A DNA stretch of 64,000 nucleotides from Biscogniauxia marginata (GCA_022695795.1 MU404102.1:62001-126000); one strand, 5' to 3'. Numbered from the stretch's first letter, positions 1 to 12,509 are shown. Notes: generated by a model from the letters alone, not told the origin. Numbers and translations are program-made.

Positions 1-1547
1 CCCGCCCTATAGCTTGAGTGGTTCTAACCGGCCCTTCAAAGAGCGATAATATAGGCAGTAAAATCCTTGATAAGCCCGAGCACATCTTATATGAAGGTCA
101 AAGCAATGCAATGCATAATAGTTCACACTGATCTACAAGATTGGAAAAACCCTAAAGGAAAAGAGGGGGAAACAGTACGTTGTGTGCATAGTACTTTATT
201 AAGGGTGTATACTAGTATACTAGGTAGCTATAATATACCCCGAGACACTTAGTCATGGGTCAATCAGGGCGTTGTACAATAGTCGACAAATGAGACGATA
301 CATGTATAGGAAGCACAAGTACTTTTGAGTTTCTAGAGTCATGTATTACTTTATTGAGAGGTCAATACTATCTGATCGTTTGTGCTGGTGGTTCAAGCTA
401 TCACAGGGCGGCAGATATAATAAAGGAAACCCCAGTATTCATAGTCTTCTCTATGATATACCTGCATGTAGACCTAATAGGTACATACATACCTACGTAA
501 GGCCCACATTTAAGCGTAAAGTTGAGTCTTGTATTCTTGTACACTTATTACGTAGGTACAAATCACATGCATGAGATAATATAGGGACTAACCATCTACA
601 TCCCCTATCCCCTTCATCTCCATAATGGATTATGCTCCTTCGGCAATCGTAAACAAGGTTTAAAGCTGATGATAACTGCTTTCTTTTGCTCCGTTACTCA
701 TTACACTATACCGAGAAAAAGGGTCGCCAATTTTCGACGGTAGACGGTTCCGAGCACATATAGGGAGTATTGATGGTGTCGCTATTAATGTGCAGCTTGC
801 CTATCGAATACTTGGCTTCTAATATATCACCCCACCAGATTGTGACAAGATGTCTTCTATCTTGCGACGCTGAGATTTGGATAGTAGGTACAATACTGCA
901 ACCTCAAAAGTGTCCACCAGCGCTAGTCGACCGATCAGAATACTACCTACCTATTCACCCGTGTTGTTAGCAGTTTACTATACATCTACATAATTGTGGG
1001 GTTCCTTGAAAATGTCATAGAAACTAGAGCTGACTTGACTCGTGGGCTGCTGGGCGAATCTCGTACTCACAATCAATATCGATCTACTTACAAATGACCA
1101 GCGTAGCAAGGTAATAGAATCGCGAAATATGCCTCTTCTACGAATGCTCGCGGACCCAGAGTAATACACCGATAAGACGAATGGCTTCTTGAACGACGTC
1201 GCTAAACGCCTTGAGGACATCCTCAAGTTTGCCCACCAATGCCGCTTTCCGGTGTCGACAAATGTACACGTTCAATTCAATCTGCAGTCGTGATGCCGGA
1301 TCGCTCGTTCATGACTAGTACATGGCGAAAGAGATCAATGATGTTCTGTTTATCGAGATTAATTTAGACTGGCCACGTCACCTCCCTCTTGGAAAGTACC
1401 ATCATATACGTAAATATCCCTATCCGTGACATAACAACTTAGGAATGTTCGCAACTATGAATGCCGGGAAAGCCCAGACTCGTCTCAGAGAATGGGTAGT
1501 TATGTACCTATTCACTCACTTGATACAAGTTCCCCCTTGGCATATCA
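1..1547. other. gene-free left edge
   Basis: No gene is recognised here. The open frames are short and lack family features. The one stretch that reads like coding DNA is 1045-1293 on the plus strand: about 82 codons with a single TAA at 1162-1164 and a protein-like composition after it (an acidic/basic helix, then RFPVSTNVHVQ). I cannot assign it to a family. It may be an old pseudogene fragment, as the next feature is also a decayed gene. Confidence 0.4.
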
Positions 1548-3510
1548 TCACTGCGCATGCGCGATGAACTTGGCTTTTCTCTTAGCTTGGATATGCCACC
1601 AAGCTATCGAGAAAAGGGCAATGAATCCATATATTACCAAGAATAATTCATGTTCAGTGCTGAGACTGGGTATGTCGGTGGGAAAAACATGATCACTGAT
1701 ATAAATATGACCCAAACTATAGCAACGACATTTATAGGCTTCTGCCAGCGGCCGAGTCAGACTGGTCCTTTGTTAATATGTAGTTCTTTCTCGTAATATA
1801 TCCTTGCTTCGATGATGGTGATGTACGATAGATCCATCGCAGGCGCTGTGATGCCGAAATTGCCGTTGATAGTTTGTGTGCTTCCAAAGACAATGAGGTT
1901 CTGGGGACAATAAAATCCCATCACTGGCCAAACGCTGTAAAGAGGCGTCTCTATATATCTGTTCATCTTTCAAAGAGTTCTTGTTCGAATTAGTAATTGT
2001 CTAGATGGTGGTATAGGTATCATACTTGCCCGGATAACAGAAGCGCTTCGTCCCTTGCGAGAGCAAAATACATTGGCGTATCTGAGAGTAATGCACTGAT
2101 CCCTGTAATAATTGGACAAGACAGACGCATAACCACATTCCAAGTCCTCCCTCTCTCCCTCCTGCATCGCAGAAGACTTGTGCAGCAGGGTTGCCCATTG
2201 GTAAGGATAGGAGGCCACCAAGGTCGTTGGTGCCGAAGCCGAAGGCGATGTTCAGCAGCCAACCAAGGAACCAAGAGACGACCACAGCCTGCAGAATTCC
2301 AACAGGCTCACTTATGAAAGCGTTATGAAGCTATTCCGACAAATGAGCAGTGACATCGTAAAATATGTTTATCATCTAGCCTAAGCGTTAGAATAAAAAT
2401 TTGTATAATGTGAACCAGGTAACTATGAACCCAAGCCGCACTCAGATGTTCTATTAGTAATGAGAAGCCCTCGCTATCCTATCCCGAACTGTCTATTACA
2501 TATCTGAAAACTTCGCCGGCTGAAAGCTTGTTTGGTGTAAGTACAAGAAGTGCAATCGAAATGATGATTGATCAAAGCACGACCAGTGTAATCAAAGTGG
2601 AAGTAATATGATACATAAATATCATCAAGTTCCCTACTATTGATGGGGCAAACTAGAATCGCAATGCTGATTCCTACTGTAAGTTCAGCTGATCGTATAG
2701 AGATGACTATTCCATCCTCTGACAGAGCTCATGGAAACAGCAGTGAGTAGTACATGGTAGGTTCAGTCAACTGATTACTACAAGATGAATCAACTAACCA
2801 TTTGGACAATAGAGTATCCCACATTTGCTATGTCATTCTATTAGTTCGAATTTGTCACCATCAACTCGTTTGCAGTACCAACCAACGCCAGCTGTCCTAA
2901 ACAGAATAAGTTCAAAAGGCGTTATTGTTTTGGGATGCAGACTTACTGGCCAAATTCGGTCAGCCTTTTATCCACGCGGCTAATGGCACTTCATCTGGGG
3001 GGAAAATATGCTTCGTAACGAAGTACATCCCGCCAGACGTCAGATACACAGATACCAATTCGGCAACTTGGTCATCGTCAGACTAGAAGGCTAGTTGTAC
3101 GCTTTGACAGACTTATTCCCAGATAAAGCGACACGTAGCAAGAATAATGATCTCAAGAAACAGGCTCAAATAGCTGTTGTTGGTCCTCCAGCAGTTAAAG
3201 GTGATTCCCAGCTTACTGGTACTTTTGAACTTAGATTAACGCCTTCTCAAAATAGATATTGTGCTATAGGAGATATTTTACCCGATCTTAGCACGCCCAT
3301 AATAGAAATTTCGTAACTGAGAGGACTCCATTTTGTAAATTCACGGCGGAACTCTTGCCTGTAGACGATATTTTCCAGCAGGTCATCATCAGAGTCGATA
3401 CCTGTTTGGTGGAGCAAAGTATATGACAGGCGATGGTCATGATTTCTAGCTTGGCGAGCCTAGGTCCCCGAGACCGACTTGAAGCCAACTCAAACAGCAT
3501 CAGTAACCTT
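1548..3510 (-). pseudogene. amino-acid/GABA permease pseudogene (APC superfamily)
   Basis: On the minus strand, fragments of a fungal amino-acid/GABA permease (multi-pass plasma-membrane transporter) appear in the correct family order. The N-terminal DDDLLENIVYRQEFRREF lies near 3330-3400. GGPTTAI follows near 3180, then SGGMYFVTKHIFPPDEVPL near 3000-3050. A likely intron has its donor GTAAGT near 2945 and its acceptor TTTAG before a TAGVGW segment. Then come YDVTAHLSE near 2345, FGFGTNDLGGLLSLPMGNPA near 2180-2260, STQTINGNFGITAPAMDLSY near 1820-1890, and a last membrane segment, GFIALFSIAWWHIQAKRK, near 1570-1630. Stops (for example in the HLSE segment and after AAWIKG) and at least one frameshift (near 1645) break the frame, so it cannot make a full carrier. 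Family assignment rests on recalled permease motifs. The start is approximate. Confidence 0.78.
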
Positions 3511-4930
3511 TAAGTATAGAACAGTCTTAGTAGGGGGTAAGGAACCGATGTAGCAGCACTTAATGAGATGAATTAGGATTCGAAGTTGCGATGAACATTC
3601 TGAATGACGTACCATTACCCTATTGTCTTAAGGCTGGTGAGTGCTCTAGCAATACGTCGTAATGACAGGCTACGGAAGGCTGTATAGTCCCTACTATAGA
3701 AAACTATATTTGATACAAGGCCAAATACTTCTTGTTATGGCGGGCAAGATTTGTCATTATACTTACTTTTAAATACCTCCAACAAAAAACTCACAGAAAC
3801 GTTACTTAGCGTGTTAACATGACTGAAACAGGCATGGATTTTGGAACGGACTTATTGTTGAATGATGTTCAGCTTATTATGATACAAGATGTGTTTCCTA
3901 GCTTTCCCTCCCAGTGAGGAAAAATTATGCGTCTTTTACCAGTTTTATTATCTAACGAGATGGACTGATGATATGAGCGCAAATTCACTACCTCCTCCAT
4001 CCCACTGCTTGCTATCACTACTGCTGTTTTCAGCTGCGGGGGAACACCTTGCTTGGAGCCGTATCGTAGTGGATCTTTCGTCCTTTACGTATACTAACCT
4101 GCAATGGTCTATCAACCTACCTCGTGTGAGATTAAATGCAGTAGTTGCCAGCGGCAATCCATCAGGGATACAATTCCTACGACACGATGCGTAGGATTGA
4201 TGCGTAGGACTGATGCGTCTAGACTTGCCTGGAACGCTAGTCAAGAGAGAAGGATATAATTAGCAACATCTATGTCTCATATAATGAAATTCTCTTATAC
4301 CCAGAATCCATATAGGACCGTATATCTCCGTAGATATAGGTTAGATATAGGTTGTGTATTAGTGATCGGCCCTGTCAAGGTCCTCAGTACCTGGGACTAT
4401 AGACGAACGTCAGTATAAGCTTCAGCTTACAGACAGAACAGGTTACACGGCTGACTACATTTCCTTGACAAATTCGCGCGTTGCCCTAGCTTATCTCACA
4501 AGCACCACACTTGCACAGTGTATGGTGCGAACGAAGCCTCTGTGTACATCAGGATCTGCTGTCCGGAAGGATTCCGGACCCATGGAAGTTCAAGAGGGCT
4601 GTCCGCATGGGGTACAAGGGCCATGATCCACCACGACCCTGGAGCCGTTCTAGGGAAGTACGGGACCTAAGATCTGGGAATGGAGCCGGGGAAACAAGGA
4701 ATTACGGGTGATACCTAGTAGATAGGACTTCTCTCTAGACGATAGCGCAAGCGAAATAATCGGCCCTATCTAGATAGATGTATAAGTTCACATGGTGGCT
4801 CGTATAGTATGGTGTTGTAGGCCTATCTCCTTCCATACCAGACAACACTATATTTGTCATTAGGATAGTTAGGGCCATTATCGAGCCTTGAGGATTCATC
4901 TTAGGTTCAGTTTGTTAACATTCTCACAAT
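3511..4930. other. intergenic region upstream of the NRPS
   Basis: No convincing gene. Open frames here (for example 3889-4194 and 4511-4711, plus) have no recognisable domain. The region presumably includes the NRPS promoter. There are short direct repeats of GATGCGTAGGA/CTGATGCGT at 4187-4218. No clear TATA box was picked. Confidence 0.4.
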
Positions 4931-5414
4931 ATGTCTAATCTAGACTATACACAACGGCCCCGATCAATACAAAGAATAATCGACTGGAACAGGGATATTC
5001 CATCTGCTATAGATACACCTGTGCCATACATAATCCGGGAGCAGAGAGAACAACAGCCAGACGAACAAGCTGTATGTTCATGGGACGGAAATTTTACGTA
5101 CTCTGAGCTAGATGACATTTCCTCTCTCTTAGCAAGTTATTTGTCTAGGCAAGAAGTTTCGGCAGAAGTCTTCGTTCCGGTCTGCTTCGAGAAGTCAAAA
5201 TGGACAGTTGTTGCCGTGCTAGCGGTACTGAAAGCTGGCGGCGCTTTTGTCCTCCTAGACCCATCGCTGCCAAGTGCTCGTCTTGAGGCTATCGTCCATC
5301 AGACCAGCGCTACTTTTGCGTTATCTTCAAAAGGGTGTTTAGATACCTGCAAGTCCCTCGTCAAGCGAGTATTCGTTGTCGAAGCTTCGACGCTCGTCAA
5401 GTTGGAGGCTGGCC
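4931..5414 (+). pseudogene. NRPS, 5' fragment (start of adenylation domain A1)
   Basis: This is the first 161 codons of a nonribosomal peptide synthetase, cut by the retrotransposon at 5415. The ATG at 4931 opens directly into the linker before an adenylation domain (WNRDIPSAIDTPVPYII), then AVCSWDGNFTYSELD, a CFEKSKWTVVAVLAVLKAGG segment (A2 region) and the approach to core A3. There is no preceding condensation or carrier domain, so the enzyme begins with A, as in several fungal bimodular NRPSs. As it stands the frame runs about 65 bases into the LTR and stops at 5477-5479, giving a 182-residue product without core A3-A10 and thus without adenylation activity. Codon use and GC resemble the downstream fragment and show no RIP-like stops. 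The continuation lies at 12929-19089. Confidence 0.9.
5410..5414. repeat. left target-site duplication TGGCC
   Basis: The 5-bp TGGCC immediately before the left LTR is repeated at 12924-12928 immediately after the right LTR. A perfect 5-bp duplication is the usual mark of Ty3/gypsy integration. Confidence 0.95.
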
Positions 5415-5828
5415 TGTTACGGATCTCGTGTTCCCCCCCCTCTACGTGCAGGTCACGTGAGCATAATATGAATCAGTGAATCATGGGTGGATAAGAGTCG
5501 ATTCACTGATTCAAGGTGAATCAGTGAATCATGGGTAGACAAGAAGCGATTCACTGATTTAACAAGTTTATGTGAAAAAAAAACGAGTATAAGTAGATTG
5601 GGGTTTCCTTATGTATCTAGTTATTTATTCTCGTTCTTTAACTATTAATTTAAAACTATAATCACTTTTTAATACTATAATAAAAGTACCTTAAAACCTC
5701 TTTAACGAATATAACATTATAAACCCTTAAACCAATCTCAACCTACTATTACCTTTAAATTAAGAAAACCTAATATGTACTTACCTATAAAGTTAGCTGA
5801 CTAGGAATATATAGGGAGGTTCGTTACA
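5415..5828 (+). repeat. left (5') LTR, 414 bp
   Basis: It begins TGTTACGGATCTCG and ends AGGTTCGTTACA. It aligns without gaps to the right LTR, and every difference I noted is a transition. Its outer (5') part keeps CA/TG dinucleotides where the right LTR has TA, while its inner (3') part is the more mutated. It contains two copies of a hairpin (5470-5512 and 5518-5560) with the stem AATCAGTGAATC / GATTCACTGATT. Confidence 0.95.
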
Positions 5829-5989
5829 TTTTAATAGCTTTTTAATTAGTGCTTAACATTGGTTCAAGAGGAGGGACTTTTAATCGAAATAGTCCCAGGA
5901 TAAGCATGCCCCTTAAGACTAAAGGGTAACAAGAAAAAAAACAAGTAAAAAAACAACAATTAATAAGCTCTTAAACGAAAGCTTCAGGT

Positions 5990-7010
5990 CCTTTTACGAT
6001 ACAACTAAAAGGTTTAAAGGAACCAACACAAGAGTCCATTATAGTTGCAGTTAAAAAAGAGTCACAGGAGGACATCTCGGAAGATCAGCAAGAAAAAGCA
6101 TCTAAAAAGGAAGAAAAGGAGGAGGAAGAAATACCTAAAAAAGACAAACAAGCAGGACAACCCTAACCACCCTTAGACAATAGCGACCCTAACAACTCGA
6201 ACGACAATAACAATATAACAACCCTCGACGTAAAGGGTTTCAAATTAATTACACTTAATAGATATAATGGGTCAAACGATTTAAAAGGATTTCTAATCTA
6301 AGTTAGAACCTACTTATAGTTCTATTATAAAACGATTACCACTAAAGAACAAAAGGTTTTCACGGTGTCCTAACTCCTTGCCGGAACCACCTTAACCTGG
6401 TTTCAACCAGTGTTAAAAGATTATCTAAAAAACGAATTAAACGCCTAGAAAAACACAAAAAAAGTCTTCAAAAATTATAAAGAGTTTGAAAAACAACTTA
6501 AGTCTATATTCGGCAATTTAATCCTTAAATAACAAGCCAAAGCTCGACTTTATAAATTACGATAAGATAAAAAGGCTTTAAACTATATTATTAAGTTCAA
6601 AAAACTCGTAAGCTAGTCACAACTACCTATCAAAAGCCTATATTACTTGTTTTATTAAGGGTTAAAAAACCATATAAAGAATAAGTTATACAAAACAAAC
6701 CTATATAAAGAAAGGAACCTAGAGAAGTTTAATAACTACGTTACAATGGCAATTACCATCGATAACGAGAACTTCGAACGGTACCTTGAAAAAAAAAAAA
6801 AGACGGTGTAACGAAGGAGTGGCGACCAGCTTAAGGAAGGAAATCACAGAAGTGGTGCCAGAACTAGAAAAGGCACGGGAACAAAGTTAAATCCCATTAA
6901 AATCAACGTTATTCAAAAAAAACGAAAGAAACGAAATAAATTAACCATTAAATGTTTTAACTACAAAAAAAAGGGACATTATAAAAACGAATGCCAAAGT
7001 CCTAAGAAAC
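5990..7010 (+). pseudogene. retrotransposon gag remnant with CCHC zinc knuckle
   Basis: In one frame, broken by TAA/TAG codons, the region around 6230-6780 reads as a Ty3/gypsy gag capsid domain: RYNGSNDLKGFL, TLTWFQPVLKDYL, KQLKSIFGNL and AITIDNENFERYLEKK. A nucleocapsid-type knuckle follows at about 6949-6993, KCFNYKKKGHYKNEC, where the second Cys is now Tyr (TGC or TGT to TAC or TAT, a G-to-A change). Upstream of gag there is an acidic/Lys-rich stretch. Non-functional because of multiple stops. The start is not determinable. Confidence 0.8.
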
Positions 7011-8389
7011 AAGAACCAAGAACAAAAGGGATTCCTCAACCTAAAAAAAGAATCGCTAAAATAAGGGTTCAATTCGAAAATAATAAAGAAATAAATCAAG
7101 TATTTACCATTAACACCATTAAGGCAGAAAAGATTAAAAAGGCTTCTATAAAAAGAATTTATAGATCTCATCAAGTTAACCGTAAAGAATGCCCAGAGAA
7201 GAACCACTCATATCTAAAACATCTCACACCAAAACAAGCCAAATAAGGATATAACGAAGGCGAACTACTATATATATGCGATAATTACAAGTTAAAATAC
7301 GACTTAAGAATTAAGTTAAACCATAGTAATTTACATTAAAGCCACTATAAAAACGACAAATGCGAACCTTACTAAAAAAAAAGCCAGCATAATAACTTAA
7401 ATTAAAAGCTTTATATAAATAATAATTATAATGTTTATTAAAGCTTAAAAGAATATACATTATTACATTAAAGCTTTTATATTAACGATATTTATTAAAT
7501 ACATAAAAGTTTTAAGGATAGAGCCGGTTATTATCCTTAAGAACTAGAGAGTAACGATATAAAAGAAAATGAGTGTATTTATAATAACACCCCACGATGG
7601 CTACATTACCTTAAAGCATGTTATCTTCACTTAAGCTCCGAAAAAAGCTATGAAACAATAGCTAAAGGTTATATGTGTTACACCTCGATACCATGCGACG
7701 TACACGACTTACTCGAAGCAGGTTTCGAAGAAAACGAGATTAAGGAAGAATTATAGGAATTATAAAAAAGATTATATTTTCCATAATAGCTTAAAAAACG
7801 AACTAAATATAACACCAATTTATTTAGCTTTATAAGAAAATACTTAACAAAATAACAAGTAAAAACACGTGTAATTAAACAAAGCTATAAACAAATCACT
7901 AAAATATACCTTAAAAAAGGAGAGAAGCTCCTAAAAATCAATATAAACCTAAAAAGAGACATCAAAATACCTATAATAAGTAAACTCAGTAATTACTCCT
8001 TTTATTCAAGGATAATCTAGAACTTCAAAAAATTCCGAATTAATAAAACGAACTTGGGCTATAAAAAGGCCCTCGAAAAAAAATTGAAGTTTTAATATGT
8101 AAAATTCTATATAAAGGATAAACCTTTCACCCCTTACTACGTAAAGGGTAATTAAAGAAATTATTTAAGTAATAATTATTAAAAACACGTTCCTATAAAA
8201 GCCCAAAAATAAAAAGACATTTAGGTTACAATAATTAAAAGAAAACCAAAAAGGAAGGGGCGTGGAAAACCAAAAAACGATAAAGGCTCTCGCTAGTAAG
8301 GCAACGAGAAGCCATAAATAACAAGTTCTTATATAAAATCTAATCGAGATTTAACAACACTATTATAACTAAAGTCAGGTATAATAAAA

Positions 8390-11300
8390 AAGAATATAAA
8401 GCCCTAATAAATTCAAGAACAAATAAAAGCTATATTTTAACAAAAGTAGCTTAAAAAAACAAAATACCATAAGTATATAAATAAAGTCTATATAAGCTAT
8501 AAAACTTTAAAAGAAACATGTTTAATTACGAGAATAGTAAGATGTTAAAAGAAATAATTCCTTTCTTGGTAACTATTTAAAAACATTTTAAATAAATTAT
8601 TTTTAACATTACACATATATTAAATCACGATATGATTTTAGGAATAAATTAACTTAAAAAAAGCAATTTATAAATAAATTTCGAGATAGATACACTTTAT
8701 TAAAATTAAAAATAAGAAGAGTTAACCATTACGAGTTACAAGATAAATATCGCAAGTAACTTCAAAGAAACGAATATAAAAACGAAACATATCGCCTATA
8801 TAATTCGAGTAACTAAACCTAAAAATCTAACGAAAAGAATATCACGCGAGTACCTCTATTTCCATAAATTGTTTAAAGATAAAACAAAAAAAGAATTACT
8901 AAAACATAGCTAATAGAATTACCAAATCTACTTTAAAAAAGGAAAATAGCTAAAATTATTCCTAGTATATCCTATAAATCAAGAAAAACAAAGAGCACTA
9001 TAAAAAGGAATCCAGGAGGATCTCGATAAAGGATATATTTAAAAATCCGAATCCTCGTCAAGATACCTAACAATCATGGTACCCAAAGTCGATAAAAACG
9101 GGAAATAACATATTAATAAAAAAGGAAACCTAATATAAAGATAAATAATTAATTACTAACACTTAAATAAAATAACCAAGAAAAACAGGTATTCGTTACT
9201 ACTAATAAAACTCATAAAAGGATAAATTAATAAAACCTAAATCTTTATAACACTAAACCTTCGCGATAAATACTATATAATTAAAATAGCTAAAAAACAC
9301 AAATAATATATAACTTTTTAAACAATACATAAACATTATAAGTACAAAGTTATACCATTTAGACTTACCAACACACCTGTTATATTTTAACATATAATCA
9401 TAATAATTCTTCGCAAATTTCTAGACAAATTTATATTCGTTTATTTAAACGATATATTAATTTACTTAAAAAACGAGAAAAAACATAAGAAACACGTAAA
9501 GCAAATATTAAAAGCTTTGGAAAAGGCGAACCTACTTATTTATCTAACCAAAAGTGAATAACATATTAAAAAACTAAACTATTTAAGGTTTATAATAAAT
9601 CCAAAAGAAATTCGCATTTAAAAAGGAAAAATAACAACAATCAAGGATTAACTAGAACCCAAGAATGTCATAAACGTACGCACATTTCTTGGCTTTATTA
9701 ACTATATTAAACAATTCATTAAAGATTTCAGGCGTATCGCCAAACTATTAACGGAATTAATTACCCTAATAAAAACAAGAAAGGCTTTCCATTTCATTAA
9801 AGAAGCTAAACAAGCTTTTTAATAACTAAAAGAAGTTATAACTAGTGAGGTTATATATAAACTTTTAAATAAAAATAAAAAGAAACGACTAAGGATAAAC
9901 GCTTTAAACTTCGCCATTAAAGTAGTCTTAAAGTAATTAAAAAATAATAAGAAATAGTACCCAGTCGCGTACCTATTTAAAACACTATATAGTGCTAAAC
10001 TAAACTATCAGATTTATAACAAGGAATTATTAGTAATTATCAAAGCACTAAAAGAATAGGAACCATAACTCAGCGGAACCAAAGAACCTATTAACATCTA
10101 TTTAAACCACAAGAACCTTACATAATTTATAACAACACAAACGCTTAACCAAAGACACAAGTATTAAATGATTTTCTTATCTAGATTCAATTTCAGAATC
10201 CAGCACATCAAGAAAAAAGAAAACATCTAAATAGATCTTTTTAGTAAAAAAGGAGATTATAAATCAAAAATTAACAAAAAAGATATTTAGATATTTAAAT
10301 AATAAAATAACGAATTAATTGTATTAGCTTACATATAAATCAATATAAAAAACTAAAAATAACGATTCAAAAAAAATTATAATTAAAAAAAAAAATAATT
10401 ATAGTCTTAACAAGAATCTAGCGACGAGCTTCTCTTATATAAGGAAAAGGTATATATACTAAAACAAATATAAAACAAATTTGTTAAAGAATTTCATGAA
10501 TATCCTCTACACGGCCACCAAGGGATTTTCAAAATAATGAAACGACTTTAAAAGGAATTTGACTTTCCAAAAATACGATAAACAATTAAAAGAATTATAA
10601 AGAATTATAATATTTGTAATAAGGCTAAAACATTACGACATAAACCATATAAACTATTATAACTAACCTAAATACTTAACAAAACATGGAATATAATTAC
10701 ATAAAACTTCGTAATAAAACTCCTAAAGTTAAAGGATCTTATAATAAGAGTACATTATAATAATATATAGGTAATTGTTAATAAACTTACGAAATACGCT
10801 TACTTCTTATCATTCAACAAATCAAACATAGTAAAACAATTAATTTTCAACTTCTTAAAAGAGTATATCAATAAATATAGACTATTAAAACGCATTGTTT
10901 CAAATAAAGATAAATTATTTACATTAAAGTTTTAAACTAGCCTAATAAAACGAATAAGGATTAAGTAAAAGCTATTTACAACGTATTATCCTTAAATAAA
11001 CAAATAAACAAAAAGGCTTAACTAAATAATTAAATAGTACTTTAAAAGTTATATTAATTAATAAATAAATAATTAAGTAGAATTATTACTTATGACTCAA
11101 GTCGTATACAATACATTAATTAACAAAAACATAAAGCTATCATTATACGAAGCGATGTATAACCAAAAAGCAGAAATCCACAAGAAACCGTTCGGACTTA
11201 TAAAAGCACTAAGTACCATAATAATAGCTTCTCGAGTAGAAGTATTATTTAAAAAGATTTAAGTAATATAAGCAAAGCTATAAAAAGAACTATAGTTTAT

Positions 11301-11420
11301 TTAAGAAAGAATAACTAAATACTATAATAAAAAGAAAATTAAAGGATTAATTCTTAGAAGAGGAGACATGGTTTACTTGCTCCGCTAGAAACAAGGCGTA
11401 ATAATAAAAACGCCTTAAAT
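8390..11420 (+). pseudogene. retrotransposon pol remnant (protease, RT, RNase H, integrase)
   Basis: A decayed polyprotein, read through RIP-type stops. Protease: about 8400-8690, with the active-site Asp replaced (ALINSRTNKSYI, normally D-S-G) and a later HDMILGIN. Reverse transcriptase: about 9040-9500, with MVPKVDKNGK, YKVIPFRLTNTPVIF and the polymerase motif at 9442-9453 reading YLND where the family has Y(L/V)DD. RNase H: about 9890-10250, including YNKELLVIIKALKEW-like sequence. Integrase: about 10490-11300, with a zinc-binding start (EYPLHGHQGIFKIMKRL at 10498, then YNICNKAKTLRHKPYKLL near 10600-10660) and a degraded catalytic core. The D-to-N changes in PR and RT mean it is catalytically dead even apart from the stops. 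Confidence 0.85.
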
Positions 11421-11599
11421 TAAAATAAAACGACCTAGCGAGAAACTTAAATTTAAGAAATTAAGACCCTATAAAATTAAAGAAGTTGTTTCGAAGGTTA
11501 ATTATAAACTTTCGTTACTAAAGGGATCTAGAATATATTTTATATTTTATATTTCGCTTTTAAAACCAACATTAAAAAACGCCTCGTTAAAAGAATAAT

Positions 11600-11835
11600 T
11601 AGAATTTAAAAAGAATTTTAATAAGTACGAAATCGAAAAGATATTAAATTTAAAAAAAGTTAGTAATTAATTATAATATTTTATTAAATAAGAAGGTTAT
11701 TTACTCGAGGAAAATATTTAAGAACCTTTTAAGCATTTAAAAAACCTAACAAATGAAATTAAGGATTTCTACCGCTAGAATCTAGACCGGCTAAAAAGGC
11801 TTAAATATCGAGATTTTAATCTTACTAAGGAGAAT
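11600..11835 (+). pseudogene. chromodomain at the end of pol
   Basis: Downstream of integrase the frame reads KYEIEKILNLKKVSNQLQYF, then KQEGYLLEENI, a stop where Trp is expected, EPFKHLKNL and a final helix IKDFYR. This is the chromodomain layout (Y-x-VEKI..., LQYLVKWKGY..., TWEP..., NL). In this retroelement lineage the chromodomain guides integration to heterochromatin. The Trp/Gln codons are converted to TAG/TAA. Confidence 0.85.
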
Positions 11836-11910
11836 CAAGAAAGAAAAAAGGGTAAGCCTCGAAAATAAATAAGTTTTACGAAGATTTAAATTAACATTAT
11901 AATCTCTTTA

Positions 11911-12406
11911 TACGTTACGATTCTTTAGCAAGACGTTTTTGTTCTTTTTTTTCGCGCTTGATACGCTCTAGTTTCTCGATAGAATTAAAACCTCGAGTAA
12001 TTATTTTTTATAACTTTCCGGATTATAGGCTCCTTTATATCCGGAAACGACACGCTTTATTTATAGTTATTACCGCCTTGCTTATAGCTTTTTTAGTTAC
12101 GGCATCCGCCTTTTTTAAGTTTGCCTTAACTTTTTAAAATTATTTAGCAATTTCAATTATATTTTTACGCGAAATACCAAAAACGTCATAATAAGTATAA
12201 TTTAAACGAATATATTTTAAGTAGCGGTTTAAATCTTTAAAAGCTATATACTCCTTTCTAGAATTTTTATAATAAGAATAAGCTATTTCTTTTTTCTTGT
12301 TTAAAGTGATTAACTTTAAAAAAGCAGCCTTGTTTTCTATTATTTTTTTAGTACGTCGCGAAGTGTTAGAAGTTTCTTTTTGGGTTTTAATTATGCGGTG
12401 GGACAT
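11911..12406 (-). pseudogene. antisense frame between pol and the 3' LTR
   Basis: On the strand opposite gag-pol, one frame runs about 165 codons from 12406 to the TAA at 11911-11913. It is uninterrupted from 12406 to about 12140 and then continues in the same frame through a handful of TAA stops, which fit CAA-to-TAA changes. It has no frameshift. The translation is Lys/Arg/Glu-rich and helical: MSHRIIKTQKETSNTSRRTK, AAFLKLITLNKKKEIAYSYY, a YTYYDVFGISRKNIIEIAK segment, ADAVTKKAISKAV, and a coiled-coil-like end IEKLERIKREKKEQKRLAKE. I do not recognise a domain. It is not part of standard gag-pol, and no gene of the host is disrupted here. Confidence 0.5.
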
Positions 12407-12494
12407 AGTAGAAAAAATAAAGCTAAAAAACCTGAAGAAGGTAGTAAATAAGACTTTTTTAGACCCTCTTTTTATTTTTGGGATAAAGATCTTT

Positions 12495-12509
12495 AAAGGG
12501 GAAAAATAA
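12495..12509 (+). other. polypurine tract
   Basis: The purine-rich run AAAGGGGAAAAATAA ends directly at the first base of the right LTR. This is where the plus-strand primer of an LTR element lies. Confidence 0.7.

Noticed and set aside
4511..4711. 66-codon plus-strand frame before the NRPS
   Set aside because: No domain, no neighbour relationship, and composition no different from other random frames here.
5470..5560. Repeat-spacer pattern resembling a small CRISPR
   Set aside because: Only two units, inside an LTR, in a eukaryotic genome.
6941..7207. 88-codon minus-strand frame in the retrotransposon
   Set aside because: It lies opposite the gag zinc knuckle, which explains the sequence; composition is driven by AT richness.
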